Part shown: piece after piece, positions 24,760 through 34,017 of the stretch
Numbering within the stretch: the first letter of the stretch is position 1
Layout of the letters: every line of letters starts with the position of its first letter
Assembly: GCA_012270975.1 (NCBI GenBank)
Contig: JAAXHH010000141.1
Location: 58,335 to 122,334 of the forward strand
DNA length: 64,000 bases
Source: Candidatus Latescibacterota bacterium
Lineage (GTDB): Bacteria > JAAXHH01
Direction: 5' to 3'
The notes under the pieces: model-generated
Told to the model about the DNA's origin: nothing
The model's database searches: none
What the model saw: the letters and a program-made list of their open reading frames with translations, nothing else
Made by a program: the position numbers and the translations under genes

Positions 24760-26402
24760 AGGACGAAAAGGTGCGCAGGGAGGCTTGTCCATCCGAACTC
24801 ACCAGTTCGATGTACGCTGACGACGAGTTGTTCGGGTCCGAAGCGCTCGAGTTCGAAGACCATATGAACCGCTGTCCGCGGTGCCGGGACCTTGTGCAGG
24901 CATTCAAGAAGGAGCGGGAGGCGCTCGTCGGGGTTATGGGAAACACCGAAGCCTTCCTGGCGGAAACGAGTCCGTCTCATGCTCCTTCGCCAGTCCATGC
25001 CTTGATATTGATTGGACTTGTCACGGTATTCGCGGCTCTGCTCAGGATGGGATTTGGTTCGATAACGGCTTTGCAGCTTCCCGGGAGCATGGAGTGGCTC
25101 AACCCGCTGCGTGCCACCGGACAGTTTTCTCTGATCTTCAGTTCGGGATTTTATTTCATTCAGGAAGGAGGCTCGATCATGGAATCGATCATCAGCAACG
25201 TCGGTATCGCGGCGTTAGTCGTCATGCTGCTAGGTACAGTATTCTTCCTTATACGAAGATCATCAGGTGTTTCGAATTTGCTCGCGGGCCTGGTCCTGGC
25301 GGCGGGGTTGTCCGTTCCTGTGGAGGCCATGGAAACACGTTCCACCGAGAACGTCTCCATTGAAGCGGACGAGATCATTGACGACACGCTCATTGTCTTC
25401 GGTCGCACGGCCACGATCGATGGTGTGGTGACAGGAGACCTGATCGTATTCGCCCAGTCGATCGAAATCACGGGTTCGGTCCATGGAGATGTGTATTCTT
25501 TCGGGAGGAATATCGAAATCGAGGGCGAGGTGGGAGGCGGGATCGCAGTGTTCGGACAGGTGGTTCGCATCGGAGATACAGTCGGCCAGAGCATCTACGG
25601 ATTCGCCCAGTCGATTCTCTCCAGACGGGACGCCTCGATTGGAGGAGACTTCTTTGCATTTGGAGAAGATATCAACGTAGGCGGGGTGGTCGGCCGCAAC
25701 GTGACGGTATTCGGCAATACCCTCACGGTAACGGGCGAGGTGAAGCGGGACGTTACTTTCTCGGGTAGCCTGGCGGCCGTTCATTCGTCTGCATCGATCG
25801 GGGGGAATCTCGACGTCGATCTGCCGGCCGGCGAGAATTTGCAGATGGATTCAGCCGTGTCCGTGGCCGGTGAAACGATCGTCGACGTTCCCGAACCGGA
25901 TCGGGACGAGGGTGGATCACTTTCGGCCTGGACGTTCGTGCGAATGGCCCTGTGGCTGGCCGCGGCATTCCTATCGGGCATGCTGCTTCTCTGGGCGCTT
26001 CCGGCGTTGCGCCGCGTACCGCTCGACGGCCTGGGCGCCATGCTGCTGTCCGCGGGAGTCGGAGCCCTGGTCCTGATCGCGGTGCCGATCGCGGCGGTCC
26101 TGCTCTGCGTGACGCTCATCGGCCTGCCGGCCGGACTCGTAATGGGTGCCGCCTGGGTGCTGGGACTTTATCTGTCCAAGATCGTCGTGGCACACTTCCT
26201 GGGAAACGCGTTGCTGCGACCGAAACAGCAGGATCCGCGTTCCATGGCGCTGCCGTTGCTCGTCGGACTGGTCCTGGTACTGATCGCCGTGAGCCTTCCC
26301 TATGTCGGCTGGGCTATCAACCTGCTGTTGGTCATCATCGGTCTGGGAGCGATCGGACTGGTCCTCTTCAGATCCGTCAGGAACCGCGTAGCCGTGGTCT
26401 GA
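24756..26402 (+). CDS. Anti-sigma factor zinc domain fused to bactofilin-like membrane protein
   Basis: 548 residues in several blocks. Residues 1-60: zinc anti-sigma (ZAS) domain, Cys11, His36-x3-Cys40-x2-Cys43. Residues 80-98: first hydrophobic segment. Residues 147-190: two more, the second ending like a signal-peptide site (VPVEAME). Residues 200-375: a beta-repeat region of alternating Val/Gly turns (DLIVFAQS, DVYSFGRN, GIAVFGQV, DFFAFGED) as in bactofilin-like polymer-forming proteins. Residues 391-540: four or more transmembrane helices. The ATGA overlap with the ECF sigma gene supports the anti-sigma role. An internal ATG at 25179 has a strong AAGGAGG 7 bases upstream, so the membrane part may also be made alone. 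How the beta-repeat would signal is unknown. Confidence 0.8.
   Translation: MKDEKVRREACPSELTSSMYADDELFGSEALEFEDHMNRCPRCRDLVQAFKKEREALVGVMGNTEAFLAETSPSHAPSPVHALILIGLVTVFAALLRMGFGSITALQLPGSMEWLNPLRATGQFSLIFSSGFYFIQEGGSIMESIISNVGIAALVVMLLGTVFFLIRRSSGVSNLLAGLVLAAGLSVPVEAMETRSTENVSIEADEIIDDTLIVFGRTATIDGVVTGDLIVFAQSIEITGSVHGDVYSFGRNIEIEGEVGGGIAVFGQVVRIGDTVGQSIYGFAQSILSRRDASIGGDFFAFGEDINVGGVVGRNVTVFGNTLTVTGEVKRDVTFSGSLAAVHSSASIGGNLDVDLPAGENLQMDSAVSVAGETIVDVPEPDRDEGGSLSAWTFVRMALWLAAAFLSGMLLLWALPALRRVPLDGLGAMLLSAGVGALVLIAVPIAAVLLCVTLIGLPAGLVMGAAWVLGLYLSKIVVAHFLGNALLRPKQQDPRSMALPLLVGLVLVLIAVSLPYVGWAINLLLVIIGLGAIGLVLFRSVRNRVAVV
25164..25181 (+). promoter_or_regulatory. Internal Shine-Dalgarno and in-frame ATG inside the anti-sigma gene
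   Basis: AAGGAGG at 25164-25170-ish, seven bases, then ATG at 25179-25181, codon 142 of the fusion frame. The product would begin MESIISN, contain the last two hydrophobic segments before the beta-repeat and lack the zinc domain. The ribosome site is stronger than that of the upstream ATG at 24756. Confidence 0.45.
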
Positions 26403-26545
26403 CGCCCGGAATGTGCTGGTTCACCAGCGTCGCCAGGCCGGTCGGCGAGTATTCTCGGACGCCGACCCGAATCTTGTTACCGGCCGGTCTGGCCGTCCCG
26501 GCGCTCGTTTCATCTTCGCGACGTGCGCGGGTTCAAGGTATGTAT

Positions 26546-27949
26546 TCAAGACGCATCGTAGCCCGCCCAAAAAGCCCGGCCCCACTCGCTGCCGGCATCA
26601 TCCCAATCATCCCGCCATGCATGAAGCCGGCACCTCAGGTCGCGCACTCGGTCCTCATATGATGCGATTCCGGCCAGATTTCGACACTCCCGGGGGTCGT
26701 CCGACAGGTCGAATAACTGGGTGGTACGCCGTCCGCCGACCACGTACTCGATCAGTTTGAACCGATCGTCCTTCACCATGCGCTGCCACTGCCGGTACGC
26801 GCCGAACAGCGTGTCCCGCGGACAGGCGCCGGGGTCGTCGAGCGTGGGCGCGAGACTCGTCCCTTCTACGGAACCGGGCGTATCGATGCCGACCAGGTCG
26901 CACAGGGTGGGAAAGATGTCGAACAGGTACGCGTAAGCGCTTCGCCGGACACCTCGAGGAATCCCCGGACCGGAGAATACCAGGGGGACGCGAATACTGT
27001 GATCGTACAGGTTCTGCTTTCCGAATAACCCGTGCTGGCCGACCGCCAATCCGTTGTCTCCGGCAAACACCACGATGGTGTCATCCGCCTTGCCAGACGC
27101 TTCCAGCGCGTCCAGAATCCTCCCCACCTGGGCGTCGAGATGGGTTATCATCGCGTAGTATTCCGCGATATGGCGTCGCGTACTGTCCGGGTCGCGGGGA
27201 AAGTCCTCGAGCAATTCGTCCCGTACTTTCAGGTCGCCGTTGTCGAAGGGATGGCCGCCCATGAAGTTCTCCGGTAGCGGCATTTCCTCCGGGTCGTACA
27301 ATTCCAGGTACGCTTCCGGCATCGTCCGCGGATCGTGAGGCGCCATGAACGAGACGTACATGAAGAAGGGATCGTCGGTGTCGTATCCTTTCAGCCATTC
27401 GGCGGCGCAGTCGGCGAACAGCTCGCTGGAGTGTCTGCCCGCGTGAATGTGATCTCCGTTCCGTATCTTCAACGCGTTCGAACGAAAGGCATCCGGACAC
27501 TGCGGAAGCGTGCCGTCGTATCTGCCCTCCGGATCGTAGTTGAAGACAGGCACGTTCCAGTGGTCGTCCATGCCTCCGAAGAAGATCTCCGCGCCATCCG
27601 AAAAACTGCGGGCGAAGGACGAGGTGCCGTTATGCCATTTGCCCGTGCCCCAGGTTCGGTAGCCCTGCGACCGCAGGTACTCCCCGATCATCACGTGTTC
27701 CGGAGGAATGTCCGCGCCGGCGCCTTCGAGATGGAACAGGGTCCGTCCCGTGTGCAGCATCGCCCGGCTGGGCATGCATACGGCGGCCGAGGTACCCCCC
27801 GGGATGTGTGCATGGGTAAACGCGGCGCCCCGGGACACGAGGCGGTCCAGCGCCGGCGTCTGCACGCGCGGGTTGCCGAGGGCACCGATCGTGTCGAAGC
27901 GCTGGTCGTCTGTGAATAGAAACAGGGCGTTTGGCGGTTTGCGGGACAA
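26546..27949 (-). CDS. Sulfatase, formylglycine-dependent
   Basis: 467 residues of the alkaline-phosphatase-fold sulfatases. Metal residues Asp-Asp in FTDDQRFD, the Cys-type activation motif CMPSR (Cys is converted to formylglycine), MAPHDPR, and GDNGLAVGQHGL are present in order. No signal peptide is visible, so it appears cytoplasmic unless the N-terminus is misjudged. The start is TTG at 27949 with GGGAGG 10 bases upstream. Substrate unknown; sulfated polysaccharide or choline-like esters are both possible. No sulfatase-maturing enzyme is encoded nearby. Confidence 0.9.
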   Translation of the reverse strand: MSRKPPNALFLFTDDQRFDTIGALGNPRVQTPALDRLVSRGAAFTHAHIPGGTSAAVCMPSRAMLHTGRTLFHLEGAGADIPPEHVMIGEYLRSQGYRTWGTGKWHNGTSSFARSFSDGAEIFFGGMDDHWNVPVFNYDPEGRYDGTLPQCPDAFRSNALKIRNGDHIHAGRHSSELFADCAAEWLKGYDTDDPFFMYVSFMAPHDPRTMPEAYLELYDPEEMPLPENFMGGHPFDNGDLKVRDELLEDFPRDPDSTRRHIAEYYAMITHLDAQVGRILDALEASGKADDTIVVFAGDNGLAVGQHGLFGKQNLYDHSIRVPLVFSGPGIPRGVRRSAYAYLFDIFPTLCDLVGIDTPGSVEGTSLAPTLDDPGACPRDTLFGAYRQWQRMVKDDRFKLIEYVVGGRRTTQLFDLSDDPRECRNLAGIASYEDRVRDLRCRLHAWRDDWDDAGSEWGRAFWAGYDAS

Positions 27950-28205
27950 GATGTTCCATCCTCCCTGTAGCCATCACGCCATCATCCCCTCAATACCCGA
28001 ATCAGGGATAATGCACGGGGAAGTTGCGATGGATTACTGAGTATTCGCGGTTTTGTCAGACAAACTATAAAGCCGCCTCTGCCGGGGGAAGTCAAGACGG
28101 TTGACTCGAGGCGCAATGGTCGTGGTTTGAGCTACCAGAGCTTCGAACGTACCGTTATATTGTACGCTCGTTCGGGTTTTTGGGGGGTCGGGGTCCGGCC
28201 CTTGG

Positions 28206-28991
28206 ATGATTGAATGTACTCGCCCGTCTGCCGCTGCGGGTTCGATTCGGAAAACAGGTTTGCCTATCACCAGCGTCAAATCTTACCAGATTCGTGTGGA
28301 CGACGTGGAAGTGGACGTCTACAGGAAACGGATCAGGCATCTGTACATCAGGGTAGGTCCTCCCGACGGTCGCGTGCGGGTTTCCGCTCCGATCCACCTG
28401 GACGATGAATCGGTTCGGGCGGCCGTGGCCCGGCGCATGTCGTGGATCCGGCGTCAACAGGAAAAACAAAGCAGCCGCGGTCCTGAACCCGACTACCAAC
28501 TCATTTCCGGTGAACGGCATTATGTTGAGGGGATGAGTGTCCCGCTCAATGTCACGACCTTTGACGGACCGCCCACCGTCTACCTGCTGGGCGAATCGAC
28601 CCTTGAGATGCGGGTCCGTCCGGATTCCGGCCTGCCCGAGCGCCGGGCCCTGCTCGCCCGGTGGTACCGCCAGCGCTTGGAATCCCGGGTACCCGCGATA
28701 ATCGCGGCGTGGGAGCCGGTAATGGGGGTCAAGGTAGCGGAATGGCGCATCCGTAGGATGAAGACCCGCTGGGGTACCTGCAATTGCCGGGCCCGCCGTA
28801 TCTGGTTGAATCTGGAACTGGCCAGGAAACCCGCCCGGTGCCTCGAATATGTGATCGTCCACGAAATGGCGCATCTGATCGAACCGTCGCATAACCGGCG
28901 GTTCTGGGGTATCCTCGACAAACTGATGCCGGACTGGCGGACGTACCGGGAAGAACTGAACCGGTTCCCGGTCACGGGACATGCCGGGTGA
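28206..28991 (+). CDS. UtpP/YgjP-like zinc metalloprotein (DUF45 family)
   Basis: 261 residues. A C-terminal zincin-like motif HEMAHLIEPSHN (His-Glu-x-x-His then His) follows the TRWGTCN segment that is typical of the DUF45/YgjP group. E. coli YgjP was reported as a UTP pyrophosphatase rather than a peptidase; the exact activity here is open. The N-terminal ~100 residues form beta strands (IRVDDVEVDVYRKRIRHLYI). The first ATG at 28206 gives a longer N-terminus than most homologs; TTG at 28260 could be the true start. No operon partner is close. Confidence 0.8.
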   Translation: MIECTRPSAAAGSIRKTGLPITSVKSYQIRVDDVEVDVYRKRIRHLYIRVGPPDGRVRVSAPIHLDDESVRAAVARRMSWIRRQQEKQSSRGPEPDYQLISGERHYVEGMSVPLNVTTFDGPPTVYLLGESTLEMRVRPDSGLPERRALLARWYRQRLESRVPAIIAAWEPVMGVKVAEWRIRRMKTRWGTCNCRARRIWLNLELARKPARCLEYVIVHEMAHLIEPSHNRRFWGILDKLMPDWRTYREELNRFPVTGHAG

Positions 28992-29206
28992 AGTTGGTGC
29001 GACGCGCGGTTCCCCCCGCACTCTCGATCGTTCCCCAGAATTACCTTGTGTGCCAGTACCCTACCGCCTATTTTCTGACCGGCGTTCCGGATTGCTCGTC
29101 AAGCCGACGCGGCGTGTTTTTTCGGACGCCGGCAAGAGTTATATTTGGCCTGGTCTGCGGATCGCGTCTGGCGGTTCATTGAATCATGCAGCGACGGGTG
29201 GGTTGA

Positions 29207-32200
29207 ATGAAGTTCAAGCCCTTTGACGGAAAGATGGCATACCCCGCCATGGAGGAGCGCATTCTCGCATGGTGGGAGGATCGTCGAATCTTCGATAAAC
29301 TGCGCGCGCAATTGGCGGACCGCCCGATCTGGTCCTTCATCGACGGACCGATAACCGCCAACAACGCCATGGGCGTCCACCATGCCTGGGGCCGGACGTA
29401 CAAGGACATGTACTGCCGCTACAAGGCCATGAAAGGGTTTAACCAGCGGTGGCAGAACGGGTTCGACTGCCAGGGCCTCTGGGTGGAAGTCGAGGTCGAG
29501 CGCGCACTCGGGTTCGATTCGAAGCGGGATATCGAGACTTTCGGCCTGGCGGAGTTTTCCAGGGCATGCCGCGCGCGGGTGGACGAATACGCGGAGCGGA
29601 TCACGCGGCAGTCCATCCGCATGGGCCACTGGATGCAGTGGTACCATGAAGACGGCCACCCGGCGTCCTACTACACCCTGGACGACAACAACATCGAACA
29701 TATCTGGCACTTTCTCAAGGCCTGCGACGCACGGAAATGGCTGTACAAGGGCTACCGGTCCATGCCCTGGTGCTGGCGGTGCGGCACCAGCCTGAGCCAG
29801 CACGAGTTGGTGGATTCCTACCAGGAACAGACCGACCCCTCCTGTTTCTTCCGCTGCCGCGTCGGCGGCCGCGAGGACGAGTACTTCCTGGTCTGGACCA
29901 CCACGCCGTGGACCCTCACGGCCAATACAGCCCTGGCGCTGCATCCCGAGGCCGAATACGCGAAAGCGAGTCTGGACGGCGAACACTACTATCTGATGAA
30001 GACGCTTGTCGAGACTGTTTTGCCACCGGAAGCCGAAGTGATCGAGACCGTAAAGGGCGAAGACCTGATCGGACTGCCCTTCCACGGTCCGATGGAAGAT
30101 CTCCCCGCGCAGCGGGAGGTCAACCGGACCACGGTGGCCTGGGACATGGTCTCGGACGAGGAAGGCACGGGCATCGTCCATATCGCGCCGGGTTGCGGCG
30201 CCGAGGACTATCAGCTCGGGCGGGAACTGGATCTGGACATCATCGTTCCGATCGACGAAAACGGCTATTTCACGGACGATATCGGCCCGCTCGCCGCCAC
30301 CCATGTACGGGAATCGGCCGAAGGAGTCTGGCAGGAGCTGGAATCCAGGGGCGTGTTGTTCCGCTGGGAAGACTACACGCACCGGTATCCCTTTTGCTGG
30401 CGTTGCAAGACCCCCCTGGTCTTCCGCCTGGCCGACGAATGGTTCATTTCCGCGGACGAGATCAGGGCACCGATGAAGCGGGCCGCCGCGACGGTCCGGT
30501 GGGTACCCGAGTACAGCGGACTCCTGATGCAGGACTGGCTGGACAACATGGGGGACTGGTGCATTTCGCGTCGGCGATTCTGGGGTCTTCCTCTGCCCTT
30601 TTATTCCTGCGGGAACTGCGACCACATCAATGTCGTTGGCAGCACGGCCGAACTGCGTGAACGGGCTGTTAACCCTGCGCTCGTCGATGATCTGCCCGAG
30701 CTCCACCGCCCGTGGATCGACGAAATCGAAATCAGCTGCGAGCGGTGCGGCGAGGCCGTCAGCAGGGTGACCGAAGTGGGCGACTGCTGGCTTGATGCCG
30801 GGATCGTGCCCTTTTCGACCTTGAACTATCTGCCCGAACACCGCGGAATCGAAGGCACGATCCGGTCGGAGCGCGGACCGGAGGCCGAAAGAGACAAGGC
30901 GGGTATTGTCGCGACAGATGGGGAATCCACTTGGGAATCCTGGTTTCCCGCGGACTGGATCACGGAAATGCGTGAACAGATCAGGCTGTGGTTCTACTCC
31001 CAGTTGTTCATGTCGGTGACCCTCTACGACCGGTCGCCATTCAAGGCCGTGCTCACCTACGAAGAGATGCGGGACGAAAACGGCGAACCCTTCAGCAAGA
31101 GCGGCGACAACGCGATCGCCGTGGAGGACGCCACCGCCCGCATGGGCGCCGACGTGATGAGATGGCAGTACGCCGGGGCCCCGCTGAACATGGTCTTCCG
31201 TTTCGGGTACGGTCCGGCTGAGGAAGTTACCCGGAAGATGCTGAGACTGTGGAACGTTTACGCGTTCTTCGTGACCTACGCCAATCTGCCGGATTGTCCT
31301 CCCATTACCGTTTCCGCGCCTGTTTCGAGCCGAAGCGAACTCGACCGGTGGGTGCTGTCACGGCTTCATCAACTGGTCCGGCACTGCAACGACCGGATGG
31401 ACCACTTCGATTCGGCGTCCGTGGTCCGTGAAACCGAGCGGTTCATCGACGAACTCTCCACCTGGTACGTCCGGAGGAGCAGGCGCCGATTCTGGAAGAG
31501 CGGCGACGACACCGACAAGCAGTCAGCCATCCAGACACTCTACGAAGTCCTGGTAACGATGAGCAGGCTGATCGCGCCCATCCTGCCTTTTTCGGCCGAA
31601 GAACTCTACCGGAGCCTGATTCCGCCCGTCGATCCATCGGCGCCTGAAAGCGTCCATCTCTGTCCATACCCGGAGGTCGCCGTCGAACTGATCGACGAGG
31701 ATCTCATGGCCGGTATGGAAGACCTTATGCAGGTGATCGAACTGGGCCGCGCCGTTCGCAACGAAGCCCGGATGAAGGTCCGCCAGCCCGCGTTGCGCCT
31801 GCTGGTGAAACCCGCAACCCTCCGGCAGGGAGAAACCGTTACGCGGCTGCAGGCGCAGATCCTGGAAGAACTAAACGTGAAGGAGCTGGTCCTGGTCGAT
31901 GACGAGGATGCCTTCCGTGGATATGCCGTGAAGCCCGACTTTTCCAAGTGGGGCCCCCGTTTCGGCAAGCGGCTCAACACCGTCCGCCAGGCCCTCGAAG
32001 CCCTGGACGGCAACGAAACCGGTGCCCGTGTCGCGGAAGGCGAGTCGCTGTCGCTGGACGTGGACGGTGAGCGGATCGAATTGTCTCCGGACGATCTCGT
32101 GGTCGAACGGGTGGATGCGGACGGACTGGCCGTGATATCCGATTTCGGCTGCACCGTCGCCATCGACACGACAGTCACCCGCGATCTTCTGCTGGAAGGA

Positions 32201-32446
32201 CTTATGCGAGACTTCGTCCGGCATGTGCAGAATCTGCGAAAGGAAGCAGATTTCAACGTAAACGACCGGATTACCCTCTTCTACGAGGCCGACGGCGATC
32301 TTGCAGAGGCCATAGGCATCCACGCCGACTATATCAGGACGGAAACGCTTTCAACCGTGCTCCGTGACGGGCCCGTACCGGCGGATGTGCACGCCGGCGA
32401 ACTCAGACTTGGCGGACAAGTCGCACGCATTGGGGTGTTGCGGTAA
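29207..32446 (+). CDS. ileS: Isoleucyl-tRNA synthetase with altered HIGH and KMSKS motifs
   Basis: 1079 residues, normal for IleRS. The Rossmann fold, CP1 editing domain (WTTTPWTLTANTAL and GTGIVHIAPGCGAED) and C-terminal anticodon domain are present. The HIGH motif reads MGVHHAWG and the KMSKS motif reads PFSKSGDNA, so both class I signatures deviate; this pattern fits an uncommon bacterial IleRS branch I recall rather than a damaged gene, because length and editing motifs are intact. A Cys pair set (CWRC, CGNC, CERC) in the insertion may bind zinc. Leader of 215 bases upstream shows no T-box. Confidence 0.9.
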   Translation: MKFKPFDGKMAYPAMEERILAWWEDRRIFDKLRAQLADRPIWSFIDGPITANNAMGVHHAWGRTYKDMYCRYKAMKGFNQRWQNGFDCQGLWVEVEVERALGFDSKRDIETFGLAEFSRACRARVDEYAERITRQSIRMGHWMQWYHEDGHPASYYTLDDNNIEHIWHFLKACDARKWLYKGYRSMPWCWRCGTSLSQHELVDSYQEQTDPSCFFRCRVGGREDEYFLVWTTTPWTLTANTALALHPEAEYAKASLDGEHYYLMKTLVETVLPPEAEVIETVKGEDLIGLPFHGPMEDLPAQREVNRTTVAWDMVSDEEGTGIVHIAPGCGAEDYQLGRELDLDIIVPIDENGYFTDDIGPLAATHVRESAEGVWQELESRGVLFRWEDYTHRYPFCWRCKTPLVFRLADEWFISADEIRAPMKRAAATVRWVPEYSGLLMQDWLDNMGDWCISRRRFWGLPLPFYSCGNCDHINVVGSTAELRERAVNPALVDDLPELHRPWIDEIEISCERCGEAVSRVTEVGDCWLDAGIVPFSTLNYLPEHRGIEGTIRSERGPEAERDKAGIVATDGESTWESWFPADWITEMREQIRLWFYSQLFMSVTLYDRSPFKAVLTYEEMRDENGEPFSKSGDNAIAVEDATARMGADVMRWQYAGAPLNMVFRFGYGPAEEVTRKMLRLWNVYAFFVTYANLPDCPPITVSAPVSSRSELDRWVLSRLHQLVRHCNDRMDHFDSASVVRETERFIDELSTWYVRRSRRRFWKSGDDTDKQSAIQTLYEVLVTMSRLIAPILPFSAEELYRSLIPPVDPSAPESVHLCPYPEVAVELIDEDLMAGMEDLMQVIELGRAVRNEARMKVRQPALRLLVKPATLRQGETVTRLQAQILEELNVKELVLVDDEDAFRGYAVKPDFSKWGPRFGKRLNTVRQALEALDGNETGARVAEGESLSLDVDGERIELSPDDLVVERVDADGLAVISDFGCTVAIDTTVTRDLLLEGLMRDFVRHVQNLRKEADFNVNDRITLFYEADGDLAEAIGIHADYIRTETLSTVLRDGPVPADVHAGELRLGGQVARIGVLR

Positions 32447-32537
32447 TCCCGGGACGTGCGATTCGGCCCGGCTGAGACCGTCTGACCAACGCCCGACCGG
32501 GTCCGAATCCGCGAACAGCACGTAACAGGACCAGCCG

Positions 32538-33953
32538 ATGCGACGTACCAAAATCGTTTGCACCGTGGGTCCCGCCATCTGTTCGTCCGAGATGATCCGC
32601 CGGGTACTCGAGGCCGGCGTAGACGTCTTCCGTCTTAATTTCTCCCATGGCGCCCCGGATGACCACAGGCGCAGCGTCCAGCGCATCCGGTCCGCCGCGG
32701 ACGACTTCGGCAAACCCGTCGCGATCCTCCAGGATCTGCCCGGCCCCAAAATCCGCATCGGCACATTTCGGAACGGTCCCGTTCACCTGGGCGCGGGCGA
32801 AGGATTCATCCTGACGACGGAACAGGTGCCTGGTGACCGGACCAGAGTCTCGGTGAATTACGCACACCTGGCGGACGAGGTACGGCCGGGACAGCGTCTG
32901 TTGCTGGCCGACGGCCTGGTCGAACTGGGTATCGAGGCAGTGGAACCGCCCGATATACGTTGCAAGGTACTCCTCGGTGGGTCGCTCTCCGATCACAAGG
33001 GTGTCGCCGTGCCGCGCGGCGCAGCGGGTCTCGCCGCCTTCACGGACAAAGACCGGGACCTGCTGCTTGAAGGGCTCGGCATGGGCGTGGATATGGCCGC
33101 TCTGTCCTTTGTCCGCAGCCGGGAAGACGTGTTAAGCGCCCGTAAGTTGCTGGAAAGCTGCGGATCGAACCTGCCGCTGATGGCGAAGATCGAGAAACCG
33201 GAGGCCGTGGACGCCCTCGACGACATCCTTCCGGCTGTGGATGCGCTTATGGTCGCCCGTGGTGACCTGGGCGTGGAAATCCCTTACCAGGATGTGCCGC
33301 TGGTACAGAAAGACATCATCACAAAGGCGCTCCGTGCCGCAAGGCCGGTCGTCACGGCCACGCAAATGCTGCGGTCCATGGTCGAGAGTCCCCGGCCTAC
33401 GCGGGCCGAGGCCGCCGACGTGGCCAATGCCGTGCTCGACGGCTCGGACGCCGTGATGCTCTCCGAGGAGAGCGCCGCCGGCGCCTATCCGGTGGAAGCC
33501 GTGCGTGCACTGGCGGCCATCGCGGAGCATGCCGAGGAGAGGTTGTTCCAGCGAACGATGCATGGAAATCCGGCACGGCGCGGGATTCCCGGAGTTTCGG
33601 AGGCAATCAGCCACGCGTCCTGCGTATTGGCCCTGGAAGCGGGAGCGAAGGCCGTTGTCTGTTGCACGCGATCGGGTCACACCGCCCGGGTGGCGGCGCG
33701 GCACCGCACCAGCGTTCCGATCATCGCCGTAAGTCCCGAGGAGGCAACCGTCCGCGGACTCGCCCTGGTCTGGGGCGTCAAACCGGTGCTGTGCGACGAG
33801 TTCGATACGACGGACGGGATGATTCGCACGTCCCTCGACGCGGCCCGGAAGGCCGGCGGACTCAGCCGGGGGGATCACATCGTCATCGTCGGCGGATCGC
33901 CGTCGGCGGGTCCGGGTCACACAGACTTCCTCCGGGTTGCCGCCGTGCCCTAG
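32538..33953 (+). CDS. pyk: Pyruvate kinase
   Basis: 471 residues. N-terminal TKIVCTVGPA, the catalytic core with NFSHG, GPKIRIG, and MARGDLGVEIP (Mg site), and the SEESAAGAYP loop match pyruvate kinase; the last motif has Ser where most have Thr. It converts phosphoenolpyruvate and ADP to pyruvate and ATP, the final step of glycolysis. AGGA lies 7 bases before the ATG. It follows ileS by 91 bases. The C-terminal domain is present, so allosteric control is possible. Confidence 0.95.
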   Translation: MRRTKIVCTVGPAICSSEMIRRVLEAGVDVFRLNFSHGAPDDHRRSVQRIRSAADDFGKPVAILQDLPGPKIRIGTFRNGPVHLGAGEGFILTTEQVPGDRTRVSVNYAHLADEVRPGQRLLLADGLVELGIEAVEPPDIRCKVLLGGSLSDHKGVAVPRGAAGLAAFTDKDRDLLLEGLGMGVDMAALSFVRSREDVLSARKLLESCGSNLPLMAKIEKPEAVDALDDILPAVDALMVARGDLGVEIPYQDVPLVQKDIITKALRAARPVVTATQMLRSMVESPRPTRAEAADVANAVLDGSDAVMLSEESAAGAYPVEAVRALAAIAEHAEERLFQRTMHGNPARRGIPGVSEAISHASCVLALEAGAKAVVCCTRSGHTARVAARHRTSVPIIAVSPEEATVRGLALVWGVKPVLCDEFDTTDGMIRTSLDAARKAGGLSRGDHIVIVGGSPSAGPGHTDFLRVAAVP

Positions 33954-34017
33954 CCGAACGCGCTGCCTGACGTCCTGTAGATACATTGGATACACCTATC
34001 ATCAGAAGCGAGGATCC

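Noticed and set aside
28992..29206. T-box leader before ileS
   Set aside because: No AGGGTGG-type T-box core or paired stem I is visible.
19612..30841. Long minus-strand open frames at 19612-21507 and 29099-30841, and similar ones at 22808-23977 and 52351-53970
   Set aside because: They lie antisense to nuoEF/fdh, ileS and ptsI, lack ribosome sites and recognisable motifs, and their openness is explained by GC-rich codon bias of the real genes.
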